NCBI RefSeq assembly: GCF_012844455.2
Contig: NZ_JABBCQ020000007.1
Span: forward strand, 62,001 to 126,000
Reading direction: 5' to 3'
Source: Comamonas suwonensis
GTDB lineage: Bacteria > Pseudomonadota > Gammaproteobacteria > Burkholderiales > Burkholderiaceae_C
DNA length: 64,000 bases
A program made the position numbers and the translations under genes. Shown piece after piece: positions 25,522-34,066 of this stretch (the first letter of the stretch is position 1; every line of letters begins with the position of its first letter). The notes beneath the pieces are model-generated. The model ran no database searches, had not been told where the DNA came from, and was given only the letters and a program-made list of their open reading frames with translations.

Positions 25522-25836
25522 ATGGATGATGATGTGAGGTCTGCATGCAATGCCGTGGATCTTGATGCGCTGCCAGATCTACCAGCGTCCCTGCTCTCGA
25601 TGGTGCAGGAGGGGAGACGAGGGGTGGCCAATCCAGCATGGAGAGGTGCATGGGCCAAGGATCTGCAGGCGTATGCAGCCCAGAAGGGGCTCACTGCGGT
25701 GATCACGCCAAAATTCAGCAGGCTGCGTGTGATGTTCTTCAAAAGCCCTGACTTGAGCGAGCATGCCAAGGCTTCAAGCGCTATGGAAAGCATAGCGTGT
25801 GCTTTGGAAGTTTGCAGCCATCAACTCCTCCAGTGA
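25522..25836 (+). CDS. Small conserved protein, paralogue of the gene at 55103
   Basis: The ATG at 25522 lies 6 bp after TAGGAGG. The 104-residue product contains LPDLPASLLSMVQEGRRG, then WAKDLQAYAAQKGL and RLRVMFF. The same pattern occurs in the minus-strand gene at 55103-55537 (LPGLPASLREM, WAEDLQKYAAELGL, LRVNFF), so both belong to one unnamed family. No catalytic motif is evident. A strong hairpin terminator follows at 25913. Confidence 0.65.
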   Translation: MDDDVRSACNAVDLDALPDLPASLLSMVQEGRRGVANPAWRGAWAKDLQAYAAQKGLTAVITPKFSRLRVMFFKSPDLSEHAKASSAMESIACALEVCSHQLLQ

Positions 25837-25912
25837 AGAGCCGAAATCCAGCACTTCAGGCACTACTATTTTGATAGCAACCTCTGAGGCTTGTTACTTC
25901 TTATAGAAATGC

Positions 25913-25941
25913 AAAATCGGCCAAATTTTGGCCGATTTTTT
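25913..25941 (+). terminator. Rho-independent terminator
   Basis: A 13-bp palindrome AAAATCGGCCAAA/TTTTGGCCGATTTT is followed by a T run. It is nearly symmetrical, so it could work in both directions. It closes the small gene at 25522. Confidence 0.8.
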
Positions 25942-26735
25942 GTCGAAAACTCTTTGATTTCGAGATGAGAGGCGTTGGCGATAGGGGTTCGCAAATGAAA
26001 TGGCCTGTGCGCGAAATGTGGTCCCTATATATGCCGGTGTGGTAGAGCAGGGGATGCGAGGGTGATGGTCCTGTCCATATGGAGGGGCTGAAATCCGGCA
26101 CCTTTTATATATGCGTGCGTAAGGTCTTCGATGATGAAAAGTTCGGTAATGAAGTGGATGTTCTTCAATAAGTTACTATTTAATTGATAGCTTGATTTTT
26201 CCATGCATAATGAGATTGTCTATGTTTGCAAGTGTTCTTAAAATATTTACATGATAATAACAGAAACCACTTTATCTAAATGATAGGTTGTCATATGGTT
26301 AATGCATCGAAATTTTTTTGTTTCTAATAAACAAATAAAGATACATTAAAAGTATCAAGAAAAGGGGCAATATATTTACTATTCAAGCTAACCTCTTCAG
26401 GTCTATCAGCACCTTCTATGAAGGCATCGAGAGCGGTGATTTAGAAACTTTTGAAGCCGCAAGGTCAGCAATGCGAGACCTGGATTAAATATCGGGTGGC
26501 GCAATATGCGCATTGTTGATGAGAACAAAAATGTCGAAGTCTATGGCCAAGAGGGTTGATAAATATGTGACAAAACGAACTTGACAGCGATATGAGTCGG
26601 GTGAAAATAGCATGCCGCCCGGTTTGTTTGAGTTGTTTATGCACAGAACGTGTCTGTGAGTTAGGTCTGGTTGGTTTTGCGGGGAGGGCTGCTTAGGCGG
26701 CTGGGAATTTTCATCTGGGGGGATGGAGGTTCAAA
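25942..26735. other. AT-rich region before the relaxase gene, no confident gene
   Basis: About 800 bp of markedly lower GC than the flanks. The only protein-like stretch is a frame ending at 26488 that reads FTIQANLFRSISTFYEGIE and SAMRDLD; it has an AAAGGGG site but no ATG, GTG or TTG before it, so it would need an ATA or ATT start. The rest has no clear frame. If the downstream relaxase acts in cis, its nic site could lie in this stretch. Confidence 0.4.
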
Positions 26736-27995
26736 ATGGTCAAAAGTAGGAAGAAAAATCGTCCAGTTCTTGAAAAAATTGCTAAGTCAGCGGCTGGTGC
26801 AGACGCTGGTTTTATGCGAGCAGAGCTGTACACAGCAAGCAAAGCGATGGGGGTTTTGGGTGAAGCTGGCAGGCTTGGTGATGAGTTTGTGCAGCATCTA
26901 GCTCTGCAAAATTTAGAGGCAAAGCCTCCTGTGGTGCTGCAGGGTGCGGCTCCCAATATGCTCCGTGGGTGGCTTCGTGAGCACGCATTGCGAGCAAAAT
27001 CAAACATAGTTTTTGTCTCGGAGACGATCGATAAAAATGACAAATTCAAAGCTGCGCATGAGCGCAGCCAGGCGACATCAATACCAACACTTATGGGTGT
27101 TGTAGCCGGCTACCCCGGGGCTCCTAATGACAATGATCAGCGCTATTTAAGCTGGAAAGAGCTTGTGCTGGTGTGGGCCAGGAGGCGTTGGGGATCTCAC
27201 ATACTTGCTGTTTATGAGCATGTTGATGAGGCCATGGGGCATCTGCATATCATCGTTGCAAAACCCGATGCAAGGTCTGTTCGGGACCTCCACCCTGGTG
27301 CGGCAAAACAAGATCAAAAACTTCACGATTTAATGAAGCTGCAACCACCAGGCTTGACGTATCGAGAGCGTGAAAACGCCTGTAAAAAAGGTGCTCGGAT
27401 TGCGTATGAAGAAGGCTGCAGGGAGCTGCAGGATGAGTATTTTTCAGCAGTATCAGAGCCCATCGGGATGCAGCGCTGCGCAGACAAATCCTGGATGCGC
27501 TATGGATATAAAGAAGCACTTTTGCGCAAACGTCTAAACAGTGAAGTTTCGGATCTCACTGCTGACATTGATAAGCGTGAAAAAGAGGCTCTGGAGCGTG
27601 AAGATCGCAACAATGCGATCGAGAAAACGCTAGCTATGCAAGCAGATGCGCAGCAACATAAAAGCGCAATGCTGCTGGCATTAGAGTCCGGGATCAAAAA
27701 AGATATGTCTGGACTCGCACTTGAACTCGAAATACTCGAAAAAGACAAAGCAGACGCAATGCGTTTGAGAGATGAATTGCACAAAAATCTTGAGCTTCTT
27801 GGTAGTCAGTTGGATGCTGTTAAACGCATATTTTCCGGCCTGGAAGATACATATAAAAGCTCAATTTTCGGCCTGTCGGAGCTTGTCTCATCTGGTGTTG
27901 TGACTGGAAATCAAGCGAAAGAAGTTGGATCTATGCTTAAAAAACTGCATGACAAAAACAACGCGTTGGTCACGCCAATTAAAAAATCTGCGTAA
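26736..27995 (+). CDS. MobV-like relaxase / plasmid mobilization protein
   Basis: 419 residues; the ATG lies 6 bp after GGATGGAGG. Residues 162-171 read HVDEAMGHLH, followed by IIV, which matches the HxDExxPHxH metal-binding motif III of MobV/Pre relaxases with Gly for Pro. These HUH-type enzymes nick at oriT and pilot the strand in mobilization. The C-terminal third (about 265-380) is charged coiled coil, common in Mob proteins. The tyrosine or other nucleophile cannot be assigned from sequence alone. A second coiled-coil gene follows 10 bp later. Confidence 0.65.
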   Translation: MVKSRKKNRPVLEKIAKSAAGADAGFMRAELYTASKAMGVLGEAGRLGDEFVQHLALQNLEAKPPVVLQGAAPNMLRGWLREHALRAKSNIVFVSETIDKNDKFKAAHERSQATSIPTLMGVVAGYPGAPNDNDQRYLSWKELVLVWARRRWGSHILAVYEHVDEAMGHLHIIVAKPDARSVRDLHPGAAKQDQKLHDLMKLQPPGLTYRERENACKKGARIAYEEGCRELQDEYFSAVSEPIGMQRCADKSWMRYGYKEALLRKRLNSEVSDLTADIDKREKEALEREDRNNAIEKTLAMQADAQQHKSAMLLALESGIKKDMSGLALELEILEKDKADAMRLRDELHKNLELLGSQLDAVKRIFSGLEDTYKSSIFGLSELVSSGVVTGNQAKEVGSMLKKLHDKNNALVTPIKKSA

Positions 27996-28005
27996 GGAGA
28001 AGAAA

Positions 28006-28644
28006 ATGACACTCAATACAAAAAGAACTTTGCTGCAGCAGATTAATGATCTCAATATTCTGGCCAAGAAAAAATCAGAAGTTGAGTTTGATGAATACCG
28101 TAAGGCAAAAGAAAGACTCGGAAACGTTAACGCTGGGGATGCTAAAACATGCAAAATGTTGCTTGAATTTATGCTAACTGCAGCTGGTAAAACACCCGGA
28201 CAGGCATTCGACAAACTGCTCGACTCAGCTATAGAAAGCGTTTCAAAAACAAGCGACATCAAGCAATTGAAGTCAATAAATGCAGCGAAAACAGATGCTG
28301 AAACAGTTCGTCGCTACAATATGCAGCACGAGAAAAATAGGGAAAAATACAAAGAAAGCGCAGTAGATTCATCGAGAAAATTGATTGATAGTTATATGCG
28401 CCACATTGAAAAATATGGCAGAAATACACTATCTGAATCGCAGAAAATCTTGATTGAGTTAAGAGAAGTTCAGGAAAATAAAGATAAATTTGATCATAGA
28501 ATTTCGTGGTCTTTGCAGCGTCTATCGAATAACGATGAAAAAATTGAGAAAGAAATTGAATTTTTGGATGCGACGATTAGATCTCAAGCAGGAAAAAGCA
28601 TCGCAATTGATTTGCTGGATGAGATCATGACAGCAAAGCTATAA
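28006..28644 (+). CDS. Coiled-coil protein, probable mobilization accessory
   Basis: The ATG at 28006 follows AAGGAGAAG. The 212 residues are lysine/glutamate-rich helices (for example LNILAKKKSEVEFDEYRKAKE and NDEKIEKEIEFLDATIR) without a recognised domain. The 10-bp spacing from the relaxase gene and the similar base composition indicate co-transcription. A role in relaxosome assembly is inference from position only. Confidence 0.5.
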   Translation: MTLNTKRTLLQQINDLNILAKKKSEVEFDEYRKAKERLGNVNAGDAKTCKMLLEFMLTAAGKTPGQAFDKLLDSAIESVSKTSDIKQLKSINAAKTDAETVRRYNMQHEKNREKYKESAVDSSRKLIDSYMRHIEKYGRNTLSESQKILIELREVQENKDKFDHRISWSLQRLSNNDEKIEKEIEFLDATIRSQAGKSIAIDLLDEIMTAKL

Positions 28645-28686
28645 AAAATTGGCAGTTTGCGTGCAAGCTGTACATTGACGGAGGGA

Positions 28687-29211
28687 TTACACTTTGCGGC
28701 TTCTATTGATGCGCTCAGTAGCATCCGCTGCAATGCTCTCAAAGAGTTTGTCAAGCTGCAGATAGACATCCCAGCGCTCAACGCCAAGCTTAACTGAAGA
28801 TGCGTCGATAACGAGAAGCTCTAGCTCAGCTTCTCGTTTGCCCTTCCAGAGTTTGTCAGCAAGAGCAACAGACAGCTCTTCGAATGAAACTTCAGGGCCG
28901 TCCCATGCTGCGTGGGATACACAGCATTGCGCAACCTCGGGCTGAACACCTTGACTTAACAGGATTGCTCGACCTGAGGACTCATGAAGCGATCCTGGAG
29001 CGTCAAGCTCGGCAGGATAGTTGATCTTCCCGATATCATGAATCGCGACACCTAATCCAACTAGCTTGCTATCGAAAGGGATGCCAAGTCGTTTGTAACC
29101 TGCAATCAACAGATCAGCGGCATCGTCGACTAATTGCAAATGTAGCAGCAGACGCTTCGTAGCGCCCAATTGCTTCAAAAGTAGGTACGCATCGGCGCGA
29201 TCGTTCAGCAT
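28687..29211 (-). CDS. HD-domain phosphohydrolase
   Basis: The ATG at 29211 is chosen because AGGAG lies 6 bp upstream, giving 174 residues. The HD motif appears as AIHDIGKI near residue 60, with a preceding histidine cluster (LLLHLQL) and a following LHES and SHAAWDG that could supply further metal ligands. HD proteins hydrolyse nucleotides, phosphates or cyclic nucleotides. The gene overlaps or abuts the upstream minus-strand gene, forming a two-gene unit in the plasmid-like segment. The substrate is unknown. Confidence 0.65.
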   Translation of the reverse strand: MLNDRADAYLLLKQLGATKRLLLHLQLVDDAADLLIAGYKRLGIPFDSKLVGLGVAIHDIGKINYPAELDAPGSLHESSGRAILLSQGVQPEVAQCCVSHAAWDGPEVSFEELSVALADKLWKGKREAELELLVIDASSVKLGVERWDVYLQLDKLFESIAADATERINRSRKV

Positions 29212-29236
29212 CGAGGTCTCCTGGGTCGTCATCATT

Positions 29237-29701
29237 TCATCCAAAAAGGCCGCTTAAAACTGCCTGCTTTTTTGGCACATCATCGATTATTTGTTGAGTA
29301 ATAGTTGCTGCAGCAGTAGAAACTAATTGAAGTGTTGGCGTTGGTGTTTGAAGTTGAGCTTTATCTTGTAGCTGCAAAAATTCAGGAGCTTGTGCTGCGC
29401 AAATTCGTTCGCGAATCCAGTCGTTTATGAATTGCGGTGGAATCTTGCTTATAGAGTCGATGATGTCGCCATCTTCAGGGGCAAGGGGCTCAAGATAAAG
29501 CGAAAATTTGGCCGGAGGATGGATGCTTTCTCTCGCGTCGCTCCAGTCGAAATGCGAAGGCATTTTACCGATTGAACTGGAAATCCAGCCGCGAATAATT
29601 GTTGCACGCCGAGACGCTGGAATATCAAACAGTTTTTTGATTGCAATGGACTCTTGGGGATGTCCATGACGAAGAGAAAAAGAAAAACGGATTTGATTCA
29701 T
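29237..29701 (-). CDS. Hypothetical plasmid-type protein (possible partition adaptor)
   Basis: The ATG at 29701 follows AGGGGC. The 154 residues start MNQIRFSFSLRHGHPQES and continue IPASRRATIIRGWI. Short N-terminal strands followed by a helical R-x2-IIRGW segment are faintly reminiscent of plasmid StbB/ParR-type DNA-binding adaptors, but no actin-like ParM is encoded nearby, so this is a weak suggestion. The tail is proline/alanine/threonine-rich. The HD gene starts 26 bp after its stop. Confidence 0.4.
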   Translation of the reverse strand: MNQIRFSFSLRHGHPQESIAIKKLFDIPASRRATIIRGWISSSIGKMPSHFDWSDARESIHPPAKFSLYLEPLAPEDGDIIDSISKIPPQFINDWIRERICAAQAPEFLQLQDKAQLQTPTPTLQLVSTAAATITQQIIDDVPKKQAVLSGLFG

Positions 29702-29776
29702 AGATAGCCCCTGTTTTAGGTTGTATCTATATTTCAGCACGCTATTAGCGTGCTATGTTCTCAATAATTCTTGGAT

Positions 29777-30256
29777 TCAATGATTTTTATCGTTGACGAT
29801 ATTAATCCAGGTCGGAATATGTCCGATGCATAGCAGAGAACTGATGCAAAGATGCCTGTTGTGCGAAATCCCAGATGCTTTGATGACTGAATAGCCCAAT
29901 TTCTCTTGTATGGAGCATGAGTCGTCATTAACAACAATGGTTATTTGATGGTGCTTTTTGCTGTTCAGTACATACTCGATCTGAAATTTTGTGCTTGAGA
30001 GCGCTCTTTCCAGGTGTGGATATAGATCATCAAGATCGCATGATTCAGGGAATCTTCTGCTTTTAGAGTGCCAAATACCATCGTATATGCCGCCAGGGAA
30101 TTCGATCTCATGGAGATGTTTATCTCTATATAAAAAACGCTTAATCGCTTTGGATTCGAGCCAGCCGAATCTTGATGCAGCATCAATAGCGAGTTTTGGA
30201 TCGGTAGATGCGACGCGCGCTAATTTCAGCATTCTTCTAATTGAGAGATCTTTCAT
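29777..30256 (-). CDS. Hypothetical protein
   Basis: 159 residues from the ATG at 30256 (GAGGG 5 bp upstream; an in-frame ATG at 30268 is the alternative). It has an N-terminal basic helix (DLSIRRMLKLARVA) and a mixed alpha/beta body with EIEFPGGIYDGIW and YLNSKKHH-like basic stretches. No family is recognised. GC content is low, like the rest of the 26-31 kb segment. Confidence 0.4.
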   Translation of the reverse strand: MKDLSIRRMLKLARVASTDPKLAIDAASRFGWLESKAIKRFLYRDKHLHEIEFPGGIYDGIWHSKSRRFPESCDLDDLYPHLERALSSTKFQIEYVLNSKKHHQITIVVNDDSCSIQEKLGYSVIKASGISHNRHLCISSLLCIGHIPTWINIVNDKNH

Positions 30257-30402
30257 GAATGCCCTCATTGAAATTAAGGTGATGACGAATTAATTACAGC
30301 ATTTCTTGACTCTAGTTTGTGGTTATTTTTAAGCTAACTTCACTTTTTTATTGGCTTTAGAAAATAGTGATACATTCGTTTATATCAAAAAATGATGGCG
30401 CA

Positions 30403-30672
30403 ATGAATCATTCCGTATACACAGAGCAACAGCTCATTGAGATCATTTCCGATATTGATGTTAACGGTCCAGTCAATAGGCTTGCTCATTACAAAATAAA
30501 CCATGGTTTTTATTTTTATTGGCGCAGAAAACTCCGCGAAAAAATATTGGAATACAGGAATCTGAAGGTCGATAGCAATATTCAGATTGATGAGTTGCTG
30601 GCCGAAAGTCAACGACTCAAAATCTTGCTTGCTGAGTCAATGTTGAAAAATCAGGTATTGAGATATGTTTGA
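30403..30672 (+). CDS. IS3 OrfA-like HTH/leucine-zipper protein
   Basis: 89 residues. YTEQQLIEIISDI at the start, YWRRKL in the middle and LLAESQRLKILLAES at the end follow the layout of IS3-family OrfA proteins (helix-turn-helix, then leucine zipper). There is no OrfB downstream and the sequence is divergent, so it is either a relic of an insertion element or a co-opted DNA-binding protein. The start site is uncertain; no strong ribosome binding site is visible. Confidence 0.45.
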   Translation: MNHSVYTEQQLIEIISDIDVNGPVNRLAHYKINHGFYFYWRRKLREKILEYRNLKVDSNIQIDELLAESQRLKILLAESMLKNQVLRYV

Positions 30673-30793
30673 TATCACATATTCCACGAAGCTGTCATTT
30701 TTTTTGGTGAATTTTTTATTTGCTTTCTAGCAACAAAATCTTTTGAAAATAATCATTAAGGTGCAAACATTGAATCTCCACACAGGAGCAAGC

Positions 30794-31150
30794 ATGAGCC
30801 TCAAAACCATTGTTTTTTTTGTTTCTCTTATTGCGAGCATTGGCGTCAATGCTGCACAGCATTACCGCACACCCAGCAAAATCCCAGCGGGTGCTGACAT
30901 CAACAGTCCATTGACGTCTGGCGTCAAATGCACCGGCAAAAACGACACCCCCATTGGAGTTGTAAAGCGTAAGGAAGAGGGTGGAGTGATCTCGTTTGAG
31001 GTGCGATCAGACTCACCATCGTATGAGCCGAGCGGTCGATTTAAGGTTGGAAAGCCAACAGCTGCATCATCTGTTCAACGTGCAATCAACGAGTACGCAG
31101 GCCCGATCCCTGTGTTCATGTGCATCCCGTGGAGGGGCTTCGGTGACTGA
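30794..31150 (+). CDS. Small secreted hypothetical protein
   Basis: The ATG at 30794 follows CAGGAGC. The N-terminus MSLKTIVFFVSLIASIGVNAA is a clear Sec signal peptide with predicted cleavage after the last Ala, leaving about 97 mature residues. Two cysteines (KCTG and MCIP) could form a periplasmic disulfide. No family is recognised. The next gene starts at a GTG inside its last codons. Confidence 0.55.
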   Translation: MSLKTIVFFVSLIASIGVNAAQHYRTPSKIPAGADINSPLTSGVKCTGKNDTPIGVVKRKEEGGVISFEVRSDSPSYEPSGRFKVGKPTAASSVQRAINEYAGPIPVFMCIPWRGFGD

Positions 31151-31367
31151 AAAAACATACTTTGGGCTGCCAGTCGTTGTGTCAGATGGCACTCAATTCG
31201 TCAGGTTCAGCGACATCAAAGCACTGCCGTTTTTTGAGTTCTGGCAAGCCAGCGCCAGGGGCTCAACGATGCGAATTGATGGGCCAGACACATTGGTGTT
31301 TTTGACTGATTGGAAGCTGTTTTCGCAGCTCTTCATAGAAACCGGGCGACACCGATACCAGGCATGA
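31143..31367 (+). CDS. Small hypothetical protein
   Basis: A GTG at 31143 overlaps the end of the secreted-protein gene by 8 bp. The 74-residue product (VTEKTYFGLPVVVSDGTQF) has no recognised domain. A strong terminator begins 4 bp after the stop, which supports a two-gene transcription unit 30794-31367. Confidence 0.5.
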   Translation: MTEKTYFGLPVVVSDGTQFVRFSDIKALPFFEFWQASARGSTMRIDGPDTLVFLTDWKLFSQLFIETGRHRYQA

Positions 31368-31370
31368 AGA

Positions 31371-31393
31371 AGGACCCAGCAGGGTCCTTTTTT
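31371..31393 (+). terminator. Rho-independent terminator
   Basis: The stem AGGACCC/GGGTCCT with loop AGCA is followed by six T residues. It ends the 30794-31367 unit and separates it from the tRNA gene. Confidence 0.85.
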
Positions 31394-31474
31394 ATGGAGC
31401 TTGCACAACGCTTTATGCAAAGCGTCAGAAAAATTCAATGGAATCAACAGTCGCCAAAAAATGGACAGAGATCT

Positions 31475-31550
31475 GCGGGAATAGCTCAGTTGGTAGAGCG
31501 ATACCTTGCCAAGGTATAGGTCGACGGTTCGAGCCCGTTTTCCTGCTCCA
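31475..31550 (+). tRNA. tRNA-Gly (anticodon GCC)
   Basis: A complete cloverleaf: acceptor GCGGGAA pairs with TTCCTGC (one G-T pair), the anticodon stem ATACC/GGTAT encloses loop TTGCCAA with anticodon GCC at 31508-31510, the T-loop is GGTTCGAGCC, and the CCA end is encoded. It stands at the right border of the accessory island, next to a broken tRNA-Cys. Confidence 0.95.
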
Positions 31551-31560
31551 TGACTAATTA

Positions 31561-31581
31561 AAGGTAGCAAAAAGGTAGCAA
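31561..31581 (+). repeat. Direct repeat of a 10-mer (possible att/integrase site)
   Basis: AAGGTAGCAA occurs at 31561-31570 and again at 31572-31581, 11 bp apart, or one helical turn. Lying between an intact tRNA and a truncated tRNA, it looks like an integrase arm site or core duplication left by an integrated element. Confidence 0.5.
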
Positions 31582-31634
31582 GTTTTTTATGGTTGAAATA
31601 ATCATTAAAAATCAACATTTTACGATGCGTTTCA

Positions 31635-31683
31635 CCGGATTGCAAATCCGGTTAGACCAGTTCGACTCTGGTTCGCGCCTCCA
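31635..31683 (+). pseudogene. 3' fragment of tRNA-Cys (GCA), probable attachment site
   Basis: The anticodon arm (CCGGA/TCCGG, loop TTGCAAA, anticodon GCA), the T-arm (ACCAG/CTGGT), the 3' acceptor strand TCGCGCC and CCA are all present. The required 5' acceptor strand (GGCGCGA) and the D-arm are absent from the sequence upstream. The gene is therefore truncated exactly as expected when an element integrates within a tRNA gene and leaves its 3' part behind. Confidence 0.75.
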
Positions 31684-31690
31684 AGATAAG

Positions 31691-31718
31691 CCAGAACTCT
31701 CACGAGTTCTGGCTTTTT
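31691..31718 (+). terminator. Rho-independent terminator after the tRNA locus
   Basis: A perfect 9-bp stem CCAGAACTC/GAGTTCTGG with loop TCAC is followed by CTTTTTCT. It is probably the native terminator of the tRNA operon. Confidence 0.85.
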
Positions 31719-31800
31719 CTATTTCAGCATTGAAATGCTCTTTGCAAGCGCCAGTATTTCGCTGCGTGCTCCTGATTACGTAGCAAATTAAACAAATTTG

Positions 31801-31820
31801 CTTAGTCTTGATGGACGATG
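31801..31820 (+). promoter_or_regulatory. Candidate steroid-regulon box, site 1
   Basis: CTTAGTCTTGATGGACGATG ends 65 bp before the start of the first SDR gene. It is identical at 17 of 20 positions to the site before tesB. The surrounding 31719-31885 has no gene. Confidence 0.5.
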
Positions 31821-31885
31821 GGCTGAATCCATTTTCTTTTTACGCTGTCTCCATATCTTGATTGCACATCAACAAGGGGACAAGA

Positions 31886-32617
31886 ATGCGTTTAACAGGA
31901 AAAGTGGCAGTGGTCACAGGGGCTGGCCAAGGCATGGGGCGTGCGATTGCGCAGCGTTTTGCCGATGAAGGCGCTACCGTGGTGGCGGTTGATCTGAACG
32001 AAGAAGCGGCCAAGCAGACGTTGGAAGGCAAGAGCGGAAAGCACCTGGCACGCTCTGTCAACGTCGGTGACAGCGCTGCCATCGACACACTGTTTGCTGA
32101 AATCAAGCAAAACCTGGGCTCTGTGGATGTGCTGGTGAACAACGCAGGCGTGGGCTCTGTGGATCAGTTTGCCGATATCACCGATGCCACCTGGGAGCGC
32201 GTGATTGGCGTGAACCTGAATGGCGCTTTCTACTGCGCCCGTGCAGCAGTCAAGCAGATGCAAGAAGGCCAGGGCGGCGCCATCGTCAACATCTCCAGCA
32301 CTTCTGCTGTAAGCGGAGACGGCCCAGCGCACTACTGCGCTTCCAAGGCTGCGCTGATGGGTCTGACCCGTGGCATGGCCAAGGAACTGGCCCCCAAGAA
32401 GATTCGCGTGAACACGCTGGTTCCCGGCCCCACCAATACACCCATGATGCAAGGCATTCCTCAGGAATGGGCTGACGCCATCATCGCCGGTGTGCCCATG
32501 GGCCGCATGGCTGAACCCGATGACATTGCCAAAGTGGCCGTGTTCCTGGCCAGCGATGACAGCGGTTTTGTGACCGGTCAGAACGTGGCTGTTAACGGCG
32601 GCAGCGCCTTCCTGTAA
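31886..32617 (+). CDS. Short-chain dehydrogenase/reductase
   Basis: 243 residues; the ATG at 31886 follows AAGGGGA. Classical SDR features: the NAD(P) motif TGAGQGMG (about residues 12-19), NNAG, the catalytic Ser in [10 protein letters not shown], and YCASK (Tyr-x3-Lys). D36 after the second strand (VAVDL) suggests NAD(H) preference. It opens the right-half catabolic cluster and probably oxidises or reduces a hydroxy/keto group of a steroid or a CoA-linked intermediate. The exact position acted on cannot be read from the sequence. Confidence 0.85.
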   Translation: MRLTGKVAVVTGAGQGMGRAIAQRFADEGATVVAVDLNEEAAKQTLEGKSGKHLARSVNVGDSAAIDTLFAEIKQNLGSVDVLVNNAGVGSVDQFADITDATWERVIGVNLNGAFYCARAAVKQMQEGQGGAIVNISSTSAVSGDGPAHYCASKAALMGLTRGMAKELAPKKIRVNTLVPGPTNTPMMQGIPQEWADAIIAGVPMGRMAEPDDIAKVAVFLASDDSGFVTGQNVAVNGGSAFL

Positions 32618-32628
32618 GGAGAATGAAT

Positions 32629-33396
32629 ATGAGCAAGCGCCTGGAAGGCAAGACTGCATTTGTGACCGGTGGTGGCTCTGGTATCGGTGCCGCAACGGCT
32701 GAGCGTTTCGCACAAGAAGGTGCGATGGTGGTGATTTGCGGTCGCCGCAAGGACCCTCTGGATGAAGTCGTGGCCAGGATCAAGGCTGCCGGCGGTAGCG
32801 TTGAAGCTATTGTGGCTGACGTGGGTAATGAAGCTCAGTTTGTTGGCGCGCTGGAGCAGACTGCCAAGAAGCATGGCAGCCTGGACATTCTGGTCAACAA
32901 CGCCATGGCCTATACATGGGGCGGTATTGATGGCATGACCACGGCTGACTGGCATGCCAACTTCAGCACTTCTGTGGATGGCACATTCTGGGGTACACGT
33001 ACAGCGCTGAAACTGATGGGCGGCAAGGGGGGGGCCATCGTCAACATCAGCTCTATCTGTGGCACGCTGGGAACGCCTTTCATGTCGGGTTACTCGGCAG
33101 CTAAGGCAGCCATCATCAACTTCTCTCGTGCAGCTGCTGCCGAAGGAGCACCTGCTGGCGTGCGCGTGAACGTGGTGATCCCTGCGGTGGTTGAAACGCC
33201 TGCAACGGCTGGCATGCTGGCTGATGAAGCCTCGCGCAAGACCACCGAAAAGCTCATCCCCATGGGCCGTGTCGGTCAGTCCAACGAGCTGGCTAACGCG
33301 ATTCTGTTCTTGGCTAGCGATGAAGCCAGCTATGTGACTGGCGCTGCACTGCCTGTGGATGGCGGTCGTTCTGCCGTGCTGGTGACAGCGCTGTAA
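32629..33396 (+). CDS. Short-chain dehydrogenase/reductase
   Basis: The second of two internal in-frame ATGs (32629) is preferred because it sits 8 bp from AAGGA. 255 residues with [19 protein letters not shown] and YSAAK, ending with the usual GGR tail. GRRKD after strand 2 suggests NADP(H). It lies 11 bp after the first SDR. A steroid hydroxy-dehydrogenase or 2-enoyl/3-keto reductase role is likely, the substrate undetermined. Confidence 0.85.
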   Translation: MSKRLEGKTAFVTGGGSGIGAATAERFAQEGAMVVICGRRKDPLDEVVARIKAAGGSVEAIVADVGNEAQFVGALEQTAKKHGSLDILVNNAMAYTWGGIDGMTTADWHANFSTSVDGTFWGTRTALKLMGGKGGAIVNISSICGTLGTPFMSGYSAAKAAIINFSRAAAAEGAPAGVRVNVVIPAVVETPATAGMLADEASRKTTEKLIPMGRVGQSNELANAILFLASDEASYVTGAALPVDGGRSAVLVTAL

Positions 33397-33409
33397 GAGA
33401 GAGTTGAAG

Positions 33410-34057
33410 ATGAGTGAACCCGTGAATCAGTGGCCACAAACGCTGGAAGAGCGTATCGACCGTCTGGAGTCGCTGGATGCGATTCGTCAGCTGGCTGGCA
33501 AGTACTCTCTGTCGCTGGACATGCGTGACATGGATGCCCACGTCAACCTGTTTGCCCCCGATATCAAGGTCGGCAAGGAGAAGGTGGGGCGTGATCATTT
33601 CATGGCCTGGCAGGACAGCACGCTGCGTGACCAGTTCACGGGCACTTCCCATCATCTGGGGCAGCACATCATCGAGTTCGTGGACAAGGATCACGCCACC
33701 GGCGTGGTCTATTCCAAGAACGAGCATGAGTGCGGTGCCGAGTGGGTCATCATGCAGATGCTGTACTGGGATGACTACGAGCGCATTGACGGTCAGTGGT
33801 TCTTTCGCCGTCGTCTGCCCTGCTACTGGTATGCCACCGATCTGAACAAGCCGCCGATTGGCGACATGAAGATGCGCTGGCCCGGCCGCGAGCCCTATCA
33901 CGGTGCTTTCCACGACCTGTTCCCGAGCTGGAAAGAGTTCTGGATGAACCGCCCCGGCAAGGATGAGCTGCCGCAAGTGGCCGCACCTGCGCCGCTGGAG
34001 CAGTTCCTCAAGACCATGCGCCGTGGAACGCCCGCGCCGCGCATGCGTGTGCGCTAA
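33410..34057 (+). CDS. SnoaL-like (NTF2-fold) protein
   Basis: The ATG at 33410 is used instead of the in-frame TTG 6 bp upstream. The 215 residues begin with the SnoaL_4-type layout: ERIDRLESLDAIRQLAGKYSLSLD, then DAHVNLFAPDI, then the HHLGQHIIEF strand. This cone-shaped fold is shared by ketosteroid isomerases, dehydratases and small hydroxylases, so a steroid isomerase or dehydratase activity is plausible. The extra proline- and arginine-rich tail is unusual. It is co-directional with the SDRs and the flavin oxidoreductase. Confidence 0.7.
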   Translation: MSEPVNQWPQTLEERIDRLESLDAIRQLAGKYSLSLDMRDMDAHVNLFAPDIKVGKEKVGRDHFMAWQDSTLRDQFTGTSHHLGQHIIEFVDKDHATGVVYSKNEHECGAEWVIMQMLYWDDYERIDGQWFFRRRLPCYWYATDLNKPPIGDMKMRWPGREPYHGAFHDLFPSWKEFWMNRPGKDELPQVAAPAPLEQFLKTMRRGTPAPRMRVR

Positions 34058-34066
34058 GGAGTCGGT

